A stretch of DNA of 64,000 bases from Euclidia mi. Lineage: Eukaryota; Arthropoda; Insecta; Lepidoptera; Erebidae. Under the pieces are notes generated by a model. That model did not search any database. It was not told the origin of the DNA and saw nothing but the letters and a program-made list of their open reading frames with translations. The DNA is taken from positions 43,711,598 to 43,775,597 of the forward strand of contig OX123182.2 in assembly GCA_944739405.2 (NCBI GenBank), read 5' to 3'. Numbering within the stretch: position 1 is the first letter of the stretch; every line of letters starts with the position of its first letter. The position numbers were made by a program, and so were the translations under genes. Shown here piece after piece: positions 31,911 to 44,329 of the stretch.

Positions 31911-32307
31911 ATAATATCACTAGTAATAATAAAGTAGTCAAAAATATATAACGTAAATATTAGGTCACTAAGGTTTGTGACACGATTTTAGCCATAATAT
32001 TTCAGAACCTCTAGGTGTTTATAATGTGAATACTGCCAAATTTGTCTTTAGTAGTGTAATGTTCTACATATGAATATTTAGGACATAAGCTTTATTAACG
32101 TGTAAATTGCTTCATGAAATAGCTCTCAATTAACCTCAACAGGAGACGCTGTTTGTACCTAATATTTCAATTGTACACTCAATTTTGCTACCAAATAGGA
32201 AGCAAAATTAGTACGCTGAATATTACTTCACTGGTAGATAATTATATATTTAGGTATATTCTTGCCTTTTGTAGATAGTCGCATTATATTTTCAATCCTA
32301 AATTGAA
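31911..32307. other. Non-coding spacer
   Basis: AT-rich DNA with no recognised feature up to the two hairpins. Confidence 0.5.
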
Positions 32308-32353
32308 GATTATGATTAGATTGTCATAACCTTATGACAATCTAATCATAATC
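32308..32353. repeat. Perfect hairpin, 22-bp arms, CC loop
   Basis: Arm 32308-32329 and arm 32332-32353 are exact reverse complements separated by CC. The arm begins GATTATGATTAGATTGTC. It lies 17 bases before a second, longer hairpin with the same loop. Confidence 0.9.
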
Positions 32354-32370
32354 ATAGGTATTGAAGATTA

Positions 32371-32434
32371 AATACAATAATTTTCTAATTAATCTTCAAT
32401 ACCTATTGAAGATTAATTAGAAAATTATTGTATT
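32371..32434. repeat. Perfect hairpin, 31-bp arms, CC loop
   Basis: Arms 32371-32401 and 32404-32434 are exact reverse complements around CC. Both hairpins contain ATTGAAGATTA, so they may share an origin. No mismatch is visible in either. Confidence 0.9.
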
Positions 32435-32516
32435 ATAATATGAATGTAATGTTTGCTTTTAAGGGTTTTACAACAAGCACTAAGAGAATGTAGATCATTA
32501 ATACATACATACATAG

Positions 32517-33117
32517 TGTTTGAAATAGAAATATTATTTATGATAAGTCAAATCGAGTGTATCGGTTTAGTAACGTTTGTTTAGTCTATTGTAAATTTTG
32601 ACTATGGTCACACTATGAACTGTCATTCTTTAACTTTGGTTCATTGTCGGTTTCCCGGTAAAAAAGTTGTCTTGCAAATATACACGCAGTTTTGTAATTT
32701 TGCGTTTTGGAATTGAATTATATTGATCGCCTTTTGGAAAGCCCATCCTGGTAGCTTCGCGAATAGTTTTGTGATAAAAGATAAACTTGTAACATATTGA
32801 ACATTGTAAAACTTGTGTGAATCCGTGCACGTGTTTGGTGCCCGAGGACTTCGCCGAACTGGACCCTGCGGTAGCTATAAGATACTTCATTCATCTATTT
32901 TGGCCAATATACTTGTATGATGTGTCTAATTTAGCTCAAGCCTGACATCAGTGAAGATTTGGTAAGTAAATTAAATTTGCATGTAATTGTTATTCGCTGT
33001 GCAACACAGTACAGTTATGTCAGAGATTTGTTGTGGCTGACAAGGACTGATGAATATAATCACGCTTCCACCAATCTCTGCAAACAATCCCAGTCCTTTC
33101 TAGCCAAACTCTAAACA
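32517..33117 (+). repeat. Solo LTR, BEL/Pao family 2 (plus)
   Basis: It begins TGTTTGAAATAG and ends AACTCTAAACA, flanked by the perfect duplication CATAG (32512-32516 and 33118-33122). It shares TGGTCACACTATGAACTGTC with the LTRs at 8996 and 56396. The duplicated CATAG is part of the SINE on -: the SINE body stops at 33118 and its TATG tail continues at 32502-32516, so this LTR landed in that tail. No internal region is present. Confidence 0.9.
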
Positions 33118-33376
33118 CATAGTCTCACGCCTATAACCCCTAATAGGTAGGCAGAGGTGTTTTTCTACACCCACTTTTCGCCAGATATACTTTAGTCCCA
33201 CGTAATAAGGGGCGAGCCTATTCCCGTACCGGGCACATTTCCAGACTCCGTGCTGCTACTGAGAATTTCGTGACAGAAAAACCCAATAACACTGCCCGAC
33301 CCAGGAATCGAACCCGGGACCTCCCGATCCCACGCGCACACTTATGCCGCATGACCAACGAGGCAGTCGTATAGGG
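33118..33376 (-). mobile_element. SINE family B, copy 1 (minus), interrupted by the solo LTR
   Basis: On - it starts GACTGCCTCGTTGGTCATGC, with a B box GGTTCGATTCC (33304-33314), then the body CAGTAGCAGCACGGAGTC and ATTACGTGGGACTAA, and ends GGCGTGAGACTATG. The TATG tail resumes across the LTR at 32502-32516. The tRNA-like head carries a pol III promoter. Related copies are at 33968 and 43787, and tail scraps lie in each 2.05-kb unit. Confidence 0.82.
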
Positions 33377-33510
33377 TTTGATGTCGAGTTTTCCGTCTCT
33401 CTACGCAAAGATGGTATTTGCATCGTGTTATCCCTTAGTCGCCTTTTACGACAGCCACGGGAAGATAGGGGGTGGTGACACTTGTATCCTATGCCGTCAA
33501 CCACACGACC
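33377..33510 (-). mobile_element. SINE family A, 5' portion (minus)
   Basis: On - it reads GGTTGACGGCATAGGATACA, GTGTCACCACCCCC and GTCGTAAAAGGCGACTAAGG and ends ACCCTATAC, matching 28757-28911. It lacks the 3' half present there; SINE B begins directly at that point, so B probably inserted into or replaced it. Confidence 0.7.
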
Positions 33511-33575
33511 AATATATAGTATATAGTATACAATATATTATAGTACAATATATAGTACAATATATAGTAGATTAT
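33511..33575. repeat. AT microsatellite-like repeat
   Basis: Irregular copies of ACAATATATAGT are stacked here, next to the SINE cluster. It is low-complexity DNA. Confidence 0.7.
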
Positions 33576-33967
33576 GAATGTGTGTGTTAATATTTATGTC
33601 TCGCAAAACGATAATTATTACGTTTGTATCTAGCTCAATATGAAGGTGATTGCTATGTTTCTGTTACTATTTGTTACATTTTTATATTGTGACTATACTA
33701 ACGAAATTGTACAATAAAATTCTAAAATTTGAATAAAACGTAGCTCTCATTCAGCACAGCTCTCATGTTTTAATTTAAACGTAGCTCTCATACATGTAAA
33801 TGCAAACGTATTTTTCTATTATGTAGGGTATCGTTAGATAGGTCTGATAAATAATAAAATAAAAGTTTGTTTGTTCAAGAATCCGTTTGTGAAATATTAG
33901 CAAAAGTCTCCAATTACAAAGTGTTCTTCTATTTTTTTAAACCATAGTATCAAGGTATGTTTAAACT
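33576..33967. other. Non-coding spacer
   Basis: No recognised feature. AACGTAGCTCTCAT occurs twice at 33736-33791 as a short local duplication. Confidence 0.5.
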
Positions 33968-34195
33968 TGATCGGCAATAGCCTAGTCGCGTACATAAGGG
34001 ACTGCTGAGACGATGTTCTCGGGTTCGATCCCCAGGTACCCCGGGCAAACACCTTTGACTTTTCGATGTGCTCGGTAGATGGCAATGGGCTCACCCTCTA
34101 TTACATTGGGACCGAAACATAACTGGCGAAGTGTGGGTGGGTAATATATCTCTACTGACCTCTTCGGGGATGAAAGCGTGCAGTTATGTTATGTT
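33968..34195 (+). mobile_element. SINE family B, copy 2 (plus)
   Basis: The head reads ATAGCCTAGTCGCGTA with a B box GGTTCGATCCC (34022-34032). The body has GTGCTCGGTAGATGGCAATGG and ACTGGCGAAGTGTGGGTG and ends GAAAGCGTGCAGTTATGTTATG. The first half differs from copy 1, the second half is clearly the same family. Confidence 0.78.
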
Positions 34196-34280
34196 ATAAT
34201 TATAAACTTTGCTAAATATATAGTCACGTATATCATGAACTTTCAAGGAAAATTTAACAGCTTATTAGGCTTTACTAACT

Positions 34281-34427
34281 ACGGAATTCTATATTCGAAA
34301 AATAGATAGATCTGTAGATTTTAGATTCGTTTTTGACAATTTTTGACATAAGCTCCATACAAAATTTGTCAAACACGAAGCTAAAATCTACAGTTCTATC
34401 TATAGTTCGAATATTGAAAATGGCCGT
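34281..34427. mobile_element. Foldback MITE, 45-bp arms
   Basis: Arms 34281-34324 and 34381-34427 are inverted copies sharing ATATTCGAA, ATAGATAGA and CTGTAGATTTTAG. Inner sequence TTTGACAATTTT faces AAAATTTGTCAAA, so almost the whole element can fold. No coding capacity and no sure target duplication. Confidence 0.7.
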
Positions 34428-34766
34428 AAGTAACAAGTAAAAATCGATTAACTTAAATTTACATTTGCAACCGATAAAATGAATACTGTAATCGATTCCT
34501 TTTACCCTTAGGTAAGGGCTACTACGGAACCCTACATTGTGCGTGGCATAACATGCACTTGGCCGGTTTTCTTTGTTGTTGTAACTCAGTCTACTAATTG
34601 TTAAACCTACAATTTTATCTTCATAATGCGTAATACTTTAACTTCACCGTAAAAACGCCTTTTAAACCATAGGTATTTCATTCTATATAACACATTTTAA
34701 TGTAAACAGTCCCTTAAGCACAACACGACTTAAAATATTGATGACCGGGATTCTCAGCGTTAGTGA

Positions 34767-35117
34767 ATTAACGATCTGAAGAAATTAGCCGGCAGTAATT
34801 GTTAGAAGAAGCGAAGGATTGCGTTTGCACAAGACGGAATCAGACGATTTACAACCGATAGATTTGTTTTTGATTATGATTGAATTACGGCCTTCAAATT
34901 CGAATCTAATGGACTGTGAGGCTTTGATGACATGATGATGATTTGTTTAGTAAGTTTAAATTTCATTATATGTATGGCAATCGTAATATATTGAGTAAAG
35001 TAAATACCTATAAGGATGGCCTTACACTAATTTTGCTCATATATTACAATAGTAGCCAAGCCAATTAGCATAGAATCGGCCTTACAGCCGGCAGTTATCA
35101 TGTATAGCGGTCATGAA
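34767..35117 (+). repeat. Unclassified dispersed repeat, copy 2
   Basis: This copy matches 30150-30505 in its first 150 and last 80 bases. The middle differs, including a GATGATGATG insertion near 34935. The conserved block TGCGTTTGCACAAGACGGAA is not part of any protein I recognise. Confidence 0.7.
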
Positions 35118-37134
35118 TGGCTAGTAGGTAAATATGACTGCATGTCTGATGTTATGGTTTAAGTGCTTGCCTCACTACTGCCAGTGCGCCAAGTATCACA
35201 GTTTTGATGCATTCAAGACATACGAGACAACACTTAAGGTGGTTCACAAATTATTGTTCCGAAACTGGACGTTCTTGTGTAAGTTGTTTAGAAGTTTGTA
35301 AAGTCCCTCACGACTCATGAATTTGCTTTCTCTAGTACAGCAGCTGTTTTAAAAATTAAATTAGTCACTTGTGATTGGATCACGCCTTTGGAAAATTTAT
35401 AAGCACCATGATGGCAGGTCGAACGTTGCTTTTCATTTACCAATGAATGAGAGTCATCTAGATATTATTTATTTACGTCGGAATTTCATACGAATCTTAT
35501 CGGTTCATTTAAAAAGTAACTGATAACTGTGAACAAGGCTTAGAATTACAGAATCAACCAAATAGTTATGCTGGCTAACAGGCTGGTAGGGTACAGATGA
35601 TCCTACCAATGACAGAGAGGATTGCATTGTTTGCTTGTAGCCATCGTTCCCTACATACGTCCACGTGAAAATGGATGCCAGCGTTAAGAGACGAATGGCC
35701 ACGTATCAGTTACATATTCGCTTCGTAGCTCGTCTCGTACTGGACAAATATACAAATGGCCGGTAAGGCCCGCTGCTACCAGTACCAATATGTTAGACAA
35801 AACAATCCATTTTGTGTTAGATACTGGCATGTTTTATTTACAAGTGCTTAAAACCAAGCAGAAGATAGAAGGCTAAGCTAAGCTATTATTTTACATATCA
35901 TAATATTTAAAACCATCTCGACATTTATCCTGACAGAAGAAATATTCATAACCCAGATTTAAATGAAATGCATTCCTAAAGCTTATTAAAAATACTCCCA
36001 GTGGATTTACTTGGTCATATCAGTACAGCCACTATCATAATAAAGGGACGGCCTGAACCCAGAATAACAATTAATGGGTCATGCGGCGTACAGAAGAATA
36101 TTATGACATTGACACGGAGGTACAGGGACTATACGTTAGAGTAATATTGTTTAGTACGTGATTTAATATTGAAAGGGAAGTCAAGCTGTATATTATGTAG
36201 TTGCGTGGTCCTTTTAAAATTATATATCGTCTAACCGAGGTTGCGGTTTCGCCCGAGTTTGACTAGGTTGATTCTTACTCCCACGTCCCAACACTAAAAT
36301 TAAACGTTAATCTCCCAACATTATCTTGTTTGACGGCTCTCACATAATAAAACATCTACCTGCCAAATTTGTACTTTAAATACCAAGGAGTCGTCGAGAT
36401 TTCGTGCTCAGTTAGTGACTGGCAATGGTTTGCTTTTATACATAATAACATACATAGTTTACTTTGTCCGCGGCTTCGTCAGTATGGAATTCTTACTTTT
36501 CACATCCGTCTGATACAGACAATGTAGCTTTATAACAAGTGAATGGAATATGCAGTCAAGTAAGCGCATTCGGGAATGACGCTCTTAAAGCTTGGCATTT
36601 GAAAGTAAATCCAGATAGATATTTGTTTATATTTAGGTGTTATGCAGAAATCGTGTACAGCAGATAGTATAAATTTTAGCCTAAGACTTTCAACTATTTC
36701 TTAATACCTAATTTGTTTAATCGCAAAAAAGATCAGTCCGGCGCAGTCGCAGAATTTCACCGTCATCATTTAGAATTTTCTCTTCAGTCTAAGCAGATGT
36801 AACAGCCAGTAGTGCCAGTATACATATACGAATATTCGTATGTACGCGCAGTTTATTCTTTGTGTTTCCACACGTGTTTTCAGATGTAACTGAGATGCCG
36901 CTGTATAAAACTATTTCTCTCTGTATATTTTTATTTCGTTCGTAGGAAATAACATAGAGCCGCGAAAAGGTTTTCTTTTTAAGCATTGCGTAATAAGTAT
37001 TCTCGTACTGCGTTACAATATATTACGTATTACAAGTAAAAATGAAATGCATTGCATGTTTCTAATGCTAAGAGCCGAACCTTAAACCGCTTAATTTAAT
37101 AATTTACTGACTTGCTTCCAGCTATTTCGCAGCA
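35118..37134. other. Non-coding stretch
   Basis: No gene or repeat is recognised. Short frames at 35505-35702 and 36789-36986 look incidental. Confidence 0.45.
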
Positions 37135-40100
37135 TGAAAATGAGCTACAATAATACAAATATTAATGTAACAGGTCTATATCGCGTAGTTATTAAAAAGT
37201 AAAGGTAAGTAATTATGCGATATACACCCGTTCATAAATATTGGTAGGTATGTGTACAACTCGCGAAAGTTTATAGAGCTAAAATAATTTTTATTCTACC
37301 TGATAGTTGTTATAAATAAATGGTACATTGTTTGACGTTTGGAAAACCTATAAGCAACATACGAGAATCGAGATAATTAAATAAATGTACGAGATTTGGG
37401 GACAGTTCTGAGAAGGACTCGATGAAATAAACAATGAAGTTACTCAGTGCGTGTGTTCCCTTTTCGATTGCTCTGTTTGTGCTTTGTCTTGTTTTTTTAT
37501 ATACGGAGCAGAAATAGATAACTGAAACTAACATCATAAATAGACCATACTAGATCAAATTAATTACACAATATTTTTATTGAAAATATTGATGTTTGCC
37601 ATCGGGTGGAAAGTTATGTCATGTCGTGCATCGGGCGCTTTGCTTTAATATGTTGTCTATCAGTAAAGGAGACACAATATAAGTTTTATTCCTATGATAC
37701 CTATAGGCGTATACTGACCTTCAAAGCGTTAAGTCTAACTGACACTAACCCCAAAGCAACAGCTGTTGTTTTGTAGCGTATCTAATAAGTTAGTATTCAA
37801 TTTGCTAAAATTACGAAAGCAGATTAGGTAGGTAACTAGGTACTTATTTGGTTACTTAGTACTTATTCGGTTGTATAGGTAATTTTTATATAGTCTCGAT
37901 AAAGTTTAGTTTGTAAGGATAGTAGCAAGTGGCTTTCTGTTGTCTCTGCCCACCCTGACGGGAAAAAGGCGTGAGCATATTATGTATGTATGTAAAAAGT
38001 TATGGCGTGAGCCATATTAATTTGTAATGATGTCATTTAATATCTGTGATTTTGCCATTGGTCGTTTCTTAATAATCATGAAATTACTTTCACAAAAATC
38101 GCTCAGATACCTACACAAGACAAAGATCTAGAATCACATACGGGACAAAGCTTCAATAATAATGACGACAACCTAACAGAACTATTTCTCAGAAAATATC
38201 TACTTTTCTATTATATTTTTGCCTTATTGCATACAATAGAGAATACGCGGTAGCATATTCTTGGTAGATCCACATCACAAACCTCCGTCACGTCAAAGTC
38301 TCGGTTTTGTAATTACTATACTCTTTAATTACTCTATAACCCAGTTACTCCATATGATGTTGATGGTCTACTTAATATAATATATCAATAGGCTGATGAT
38401 GATATATATGTCCACAATTTCACCGCAAATGATCGTTAGCTCAAGGTAATCAGTAATTGCTTCACTCAGCATTAATTAAGTCCATCCAGGGTATTAAGTT
38501 TTGTTACTTTGAGGTTATTAATGCAATTAATAATAAATGGCAATTCTGGGAGCACATTTTGGGCTGCTACCATACCATATGGAACCAGTCCCGTAGGAGT
38601 AAAGGTCACCACTCATTATAACCGCACCGCTCCAGTGCGGTAGAGTATCGGTATCGCCTCGTATAAATCAAACCGCTAGCTGTCAACTTACCGAAAAAAA
38701 CTACGTGATGTGTGGACGTTGAGCTGGCGATGAGCCATCAACTATTTTGTCTTGCCATTTATGTGGAAATGGAATACCGAGAATCACTCATGACTATAAA
38801 CTGTGGTTCTCATTTGGAATTAAGTTACTGGGTCTTCTGCCACTGATAGTATTTTTTTTTGTGATACAGGGATAGTAAACATGCATGCAGCATGCTTAAT
38901 AGCCATCGCATCTTATTGAACCTAGTAATGCCAGGCAAGTTTTACTCTCTTTTCGTCCGAATTTCTTTCTTAGATTTGATATCGCTTGTCTTTCATCTGC
39001 TATCTGGTAAGTGATTCGGACTGCTAAGCCTGAGAACGTGAGATCTATTTAAATGACTTAGCCCTTGTTTCACTACCACTGTATACATTCAATTCTTTAG
39101 TTTTGAATTGGAATGAAATTTGTACAAGTGATCTGACAATAATTTACATAACAGGAACTTATCAGACAGCGTGAAAGTGATGAAAATGAGCTACAATAAT
39201 CAAATATTAATGTAACAGGTCTATATCGCGTATTTATTAAAAAGTAATTATGCGATATACACCCGTTACATAAATATTGGTAGGTATGTGTACAATTCGC
39301 GAAAGTTTATAGAGCTAAAATAATTTTTATTCTACCTGATAGTTATTATAAATAAATGGTACATTGTTTGACGTTTTGAAAACCTAGCTATCCTGGAACC
39401 TATAAGCAACATACGAGAATCGAGATAATTAAATAAATGTACGAGATTTGGGGACAGTTCTGAGAAGGACTCGGTGAAATAAACAATGAAGTTCCTCAGT
39501 GCGTGTATTCCCTTTTTGATTGCTCTGTTTGTGCTTTGTCTTGTTTTTTTATATACGGAGCAGAAATAGATAACTGAAACTAACATCATAAATAGACCAT
39601 ACTAGATCAAATTAATTACACAATATTTTTATTGAAAATATTGATGTTTGCCATCGGGTGGAAAGTTATGTCATGTCGTGCATCGGGCGCTTTGCTTTAA
39701 TATGTTGTCTATCAGTAAAGGAGACACAATATAAGTTTTATTCCTATGATACCTATAGGCGTATACTGACCTTCAAAGCATTAAGTCTAACTGACACTAA
39801 CCCCAAAGCAACAGCTGTTGTTTTGTAGCGTATCTAATAAGTTAGTATTAAATTTGCTAAAATTACGAAAGCAGATTAGGTAGGTAACTAGGTACTTATT
39901 TGGTTACTTAGTACTTATTCGGTTGTATAGGTTATTTTTATATAGTCTCGATAAAGTTTAGTTTGTAAGGATAGTAGCAAGTGGCTTTCTGTTGTCTCTG
40001 CCCACCCTGACGGGAAAAAGGCGTGAGCATATGTATGTATGTAAAAAGTTATGGCGTGAGCCATATTAATTTGTAATGATGTCATTTAATATCTGTGATT

Positions 40101-43100
40101 TTGCCATTGGTCGTTTCTTAATAATCATGAAATTACTTTCACAAAAAGCGCTCAGATACCTACACAAGACAAAGATCTTGAATCACATACGGGACAAAGC
40201 TTCAATAATAATGACGACAACCTTACAGAACTATTTCTCAGAAAATATCTACTTTTCTATTATATTTTTGCCTTATTGCATACAATAGAGAATACGCGGT
40301 AGCATATTCTCGGTAGATCCACATCACAAACCTCCGTCACGTCAAAGTCTCGGTTTTGTAATTACTATACTCTTTAATTACTCTATAACTCAGTTACTCC
40401 ATACGATGTTGATGGTCTACTTAATATAATATATCAATAGGCTGATGATGATATATATGTCCACAATTTCACCGCAAATGATCGTTTGCTCAAGGTAATC
40501 AGTAATTGCTTCACTCAGCATTAATTAAGTCCATCCAGGGTATTAAGTTTTGTTACTTTGAGGTTATTAATGCAATTAATAATAAATGGCAATTCTGGGA
40601 GCACATTTTGGGCTGCTACCGTACCATATGGAACCAGTGCCGTAGGAGTAAAGGTCACCACTCATTATAACCGCACCGCTCCAGTGCGGTAGAGTATCGG
40701 AATCGCTTCGTATAAATCAAACCGCTAGCTGACAACTTACCGAAAAAAACTACGTGATGTGTGGACGTTGAGCTGGCGATGAGCCATCAACTATTTTGTC
40801 TTGCCATTTATGTGGAAATGGAATACCGAGAATCACTCATGACTATAAACTGTGGTTCTCATTTGGAATTAAGTTACTGGGTCTTCTGCCACTGATAGTA
40901 TTTTTTTTTGTGATACAGGGATAGTAAACATGCATGCAGCATGCTTAATAGCCATCGCATCTTATTGAACCTAGTAATGCCAGGCAAGTTTTACTCTCTT
41001 TTCGTCCGAATTTCTTTCTTAGATTTGATATCGCTTGTCTTTCATCTGCTATCTGGTAAGTGATTCGGACTGCTAAGCCTGAGAACGTGAGATCTATTTA
41101 AATGACTTAGCCCTTGTTTCACTACCACTGTATACATTCAATTCTTTAGTTTTGAATTGGAATGAAATTTGTACAAGTGATCTGACAATAATTTACATAA
41201 CAGGAACTTATCAGACAGCGTGAAAGTGATGAAAATGAGCTACAATAATCAAATATTAATGTAACAGGTCTATATCGCGTATTTATTAAAAAGTAATTAT
41301 GCGATATACACCCGTTACATAAATATTGGTAGGTATGTGTACAATTCGCGAAAGTTTATAGAGCTAAAATAATTTTTATTCTACCTGATAGTTATTATAA
41401 ATAAATGGTACATTGTTTGACGTTTTGAAAACCTAGCTATCCTGGAACCTATAAGCAACATACGAGAATCGAGATAATTAAATAAATGTACGAGATTTGG
41501 GGACAGTTCTGAGAAGGACTCGGTGAAATAAACAATGAAGTTACTCAGTGCGTGTATTCCCTTTTTGATTGCTCTGTTTGTGCTTTGTCTTGTTTTTTTA
41601 TATACGGAGCAGAAATAGATAACTGAAACTAACATCATAAATAGACCATACTAGATCAAATTAATTACACAATATTTTTATTGAAAATATTGATGTTTGC
41701 CATCGGGTGGAAAGTTATGTCATGTCGTGCATCGGGCGCTTTGCTTTAATATGTTGTCTATCAGTAAAGGAGACACAATATAAGTTTTATTCCTATGATA
41801 CCTATAGGCGTATACTGACCTTCAAAGCGTTAAGTCTAACTGACACTAACCCCAAAGCAACAGCTGTTGTTTTGTAGCGTATCTAATAAGTTAGTATTAA
41901 ATTTGCTAAAATTACGAAAGCAGATTAGGTAGGTAACTAGGTACTTATTTGGTTACTTAGTACTTATTCGGTTGTATAGGTAATTTTTATATAGTCTCGA
42001 TAAAGTTTAGTTTGTAAGGATAGTAGCAAGTGGCTTTCTGTTGTCTCTGCCCACCCTGACGGGAAAAAGGCGTGAGCATATGTATGTATGTAAAAAGTTA
42101 TGGCGTGAGCCATATTAATTTGTAATGATGTCATTTAATATCTGTGATTTTGCCATTGGTCGTTTCTTAATAATCATGAAATTACTTTCACAAAAAGCGC
42201 TCAGATACCTACACAAGACAAAGATCTTGAATCACATACGGGACAAAGCTTCAATAATAATGACGACAACCTTACAGAACTATTTCTCAGAAAATATCTA
42301 CTTTTCTATTATATTTTTGCCTTATTGCATACAATAGAGAATACGCGGTAGCATATTCTCGGTAGATCCACATCACAAACCTCTGTCACGTCAAAGTCTC
42401 GGTTTTGTAATTACTATACTCTTTAATTACTCTATAACCCAGTTACTCCATATGATGTTGATGGTCTACTTAATATGATATATCAATAGGCTGATGATGA
42501 TATATATGTCCACAATTTCACCGCAAATGATCGTTAGCTCAAGGTAATCAGTAATTGTTTCACTCAGCATTAATTAAGTCCATCCAGGTTATTAAGTTTT
42601 GTTACTTTGAGGTTATTAATGCAATTAATAATAAATGGCAGTTCTGGGAGCACAATTTGGGCTGCTACCGTACCATATGGAACCAGTGCCGTAGGAGTAA
42701 AGGTCACCACTCACTATAACCGCACCGCTCCAGTGCGGTAAAGTATCGGAATCGCCTCGTATAAATCAAACCGCTAGCTGTCAACTTACCGAAAAAAACT
42801 ACGTGATGTGTGGACGTTGAGCTGGCGATGAGCCATCAACTATTTTGTCTTGCCATTTATGTGGAAATGGAATACCGAGAATCACTCATGACTATAAACT
42901 GTGGTTCTCATTTGGAATTAAGTTACTGGGTCTTCTGCCACTGATAGTATTTTTTTTTTATGATACAGGGGAACATGCATGCAGCATGCTTAATAGCCAT
43001 CGCATCTTATTGAACCTAGTAATGCCAGGCAAGTGTTACTCTCTTTTCGTCCGAATTTCTTTCTTAGATTTGATATCGCTTGTCTTTCATCTACTATCTG

Positions 43101-43265
43101 GTAAGTGATTCGGACTGCTAAGCCTGAGATCGTGAGTTCTATTTAAATGACTTAGCCCTTGTTTCACTACCACTGTATACATTCAATTTTTTAGTTTTGA
43201 ATTGGAATGAAATTTGTACAAGTGATCTGACAATAATTTACATAACAGGAACTTATCAGACAGCG
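37135..43265. repeat. Tandem triplication of a 2.05-kb unit
   Basis: Three direct copies start with TGAAAATGAGCTAC at 37135, 39181 and 41230 and the third ends CAGACAGCG at 43265. Periods are 2046 and 2049 bases. Copies 2 and 3 differ at roughly two dozen sites by eye (about 99 percent). They share a 16-base segment (TAGCTATCCTGGAACC) absent from copy 1. Each unit has a SINE B tail scrap (near 37941, 39991 and 42040) and a 7-bp hairpin ACCGCAC...GTGCGGT. Small frames recur in each copy only because the DNA does. No coding function is apparent. Confidence 0.95.
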
Positions 43266-43786
43266 TTGAAATTGGCCAACAGCGTTCTCAGAACTGGGAT
43301 GTAATTGATCTGTAATAATATAATATATCATTACAATAATTATATGCATTTTAAAATGATGATTATTAATTTGATTTCTACCTATAAATATGTAACCATA
43401 AAAACGCTAGGTATATATCAAGGTACCTTGACACGTGAGTCATACCGTACCATAATCAGTGCTGCACCTTTTTTGTCTCCCCTATTCGTTCAAATTTTAA
43501 ACTTTATTATGGATTGAGTAGTAAATGGTTGTTTAAATTATTTATTGCAAGTCCAGTTAGCTAACCCAAAATGTAAAATAGAAGTATAAATTGAAAAAAC
43601 CTCTGAATTTATTTATTTATTCGAATACATCAAACTAGAACCTGTAACAACTTAAAGCAAACAAATAATCAGCCTTGGAATATAAAACACATATGCTCAC
43701 TATTGGCCTGCAGGCCACCAAGCACGACCACCCAGCTTGGTTAGAGGCTCCTCCCTCTAGTTTGAGGAACACCACACCTTTATCCT
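43266..43786. other. Non-coding spacer
   Basis: AT-rich DNA with no recognised feature. 43705-43786 is less AT-rich and adjoins the SINE fragment, so it may be its unrelated 5' partner. Confidence 0.45.
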
Positions 43787-43970
43787 CCACACTGGGTTTT
43801 TCCGAATACTCAGTAGCAGCCCGGAGTCTAGTGATGTGCCCGGTAACGGCAATAGGTTCGCCCCCTATTACGTGGGACTAAAATAAATCTGGCGAAATGT
43901 GGGTGTAATATTTACCTACATCTCTGCTAACCCCTTCGGGGATACAGGCGTGAGACTATAAATAAAAAAT
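43787..43970 (+). mobile_element. SINE family B 3' fragment, copy 3 (plus)
   Basis: From TGGGTTTTTC through CAGTAGCAGCCCGGAGTC, ATTACGTGGGACTAA and GGCGTGAGACTATAAATAA it follows the body of copy 1. The tRNA-like head is missing. Confidence 0.72.
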
Positions 43971-44329
43971 AAAATGTTTGCGCATTAATTATAGCTAGAG
44001 GTCGCCCAGTGGTCAAAATTCGACCATAATCTATTAAAATGTTAAGTTTCTACATTATTAAGGTTGTACTATCAAGAACTACAATCACAGACTTCGCCGC
44101 ATAATGAAAATAAAGAAAAAGTTTTATGAAATTACTGGAACGGCTATTAAATAACACTCTTCTTGGCTATAAAACTTTAAAACAGATGTTAACATTATAG
44201 ACTTTTACCTTATAAATAAAGTCATTCTCTTGCCCTTGCGCAGTATGTCCCTTGCTTCTATACTTCTTGTTATAAAACACATATGCACATTATTATATGT
44301 TTGCGCATTAATTATAATTATACAGTGGA
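43971..44329. other. Non-coding spacer
   Basis: No recognised feature. TGTTTGCGCATTAATTATA occurs at 43976 and again at 44299, a short dispersed duplication. Confidence 0.45.

Noticed and set aside
18725..34195. tRNA genes suggested by A and B boxes
   Set aside because: No segment folds into a full tRNA by eye, and each continues into a SINE body with a tail.
37310..42337. Small frames repeated in each 2.05-kb unit
   Set aside because: They recur because the DNA is triplicated; lengths differ between copies 1 and 2 and there is no domain.
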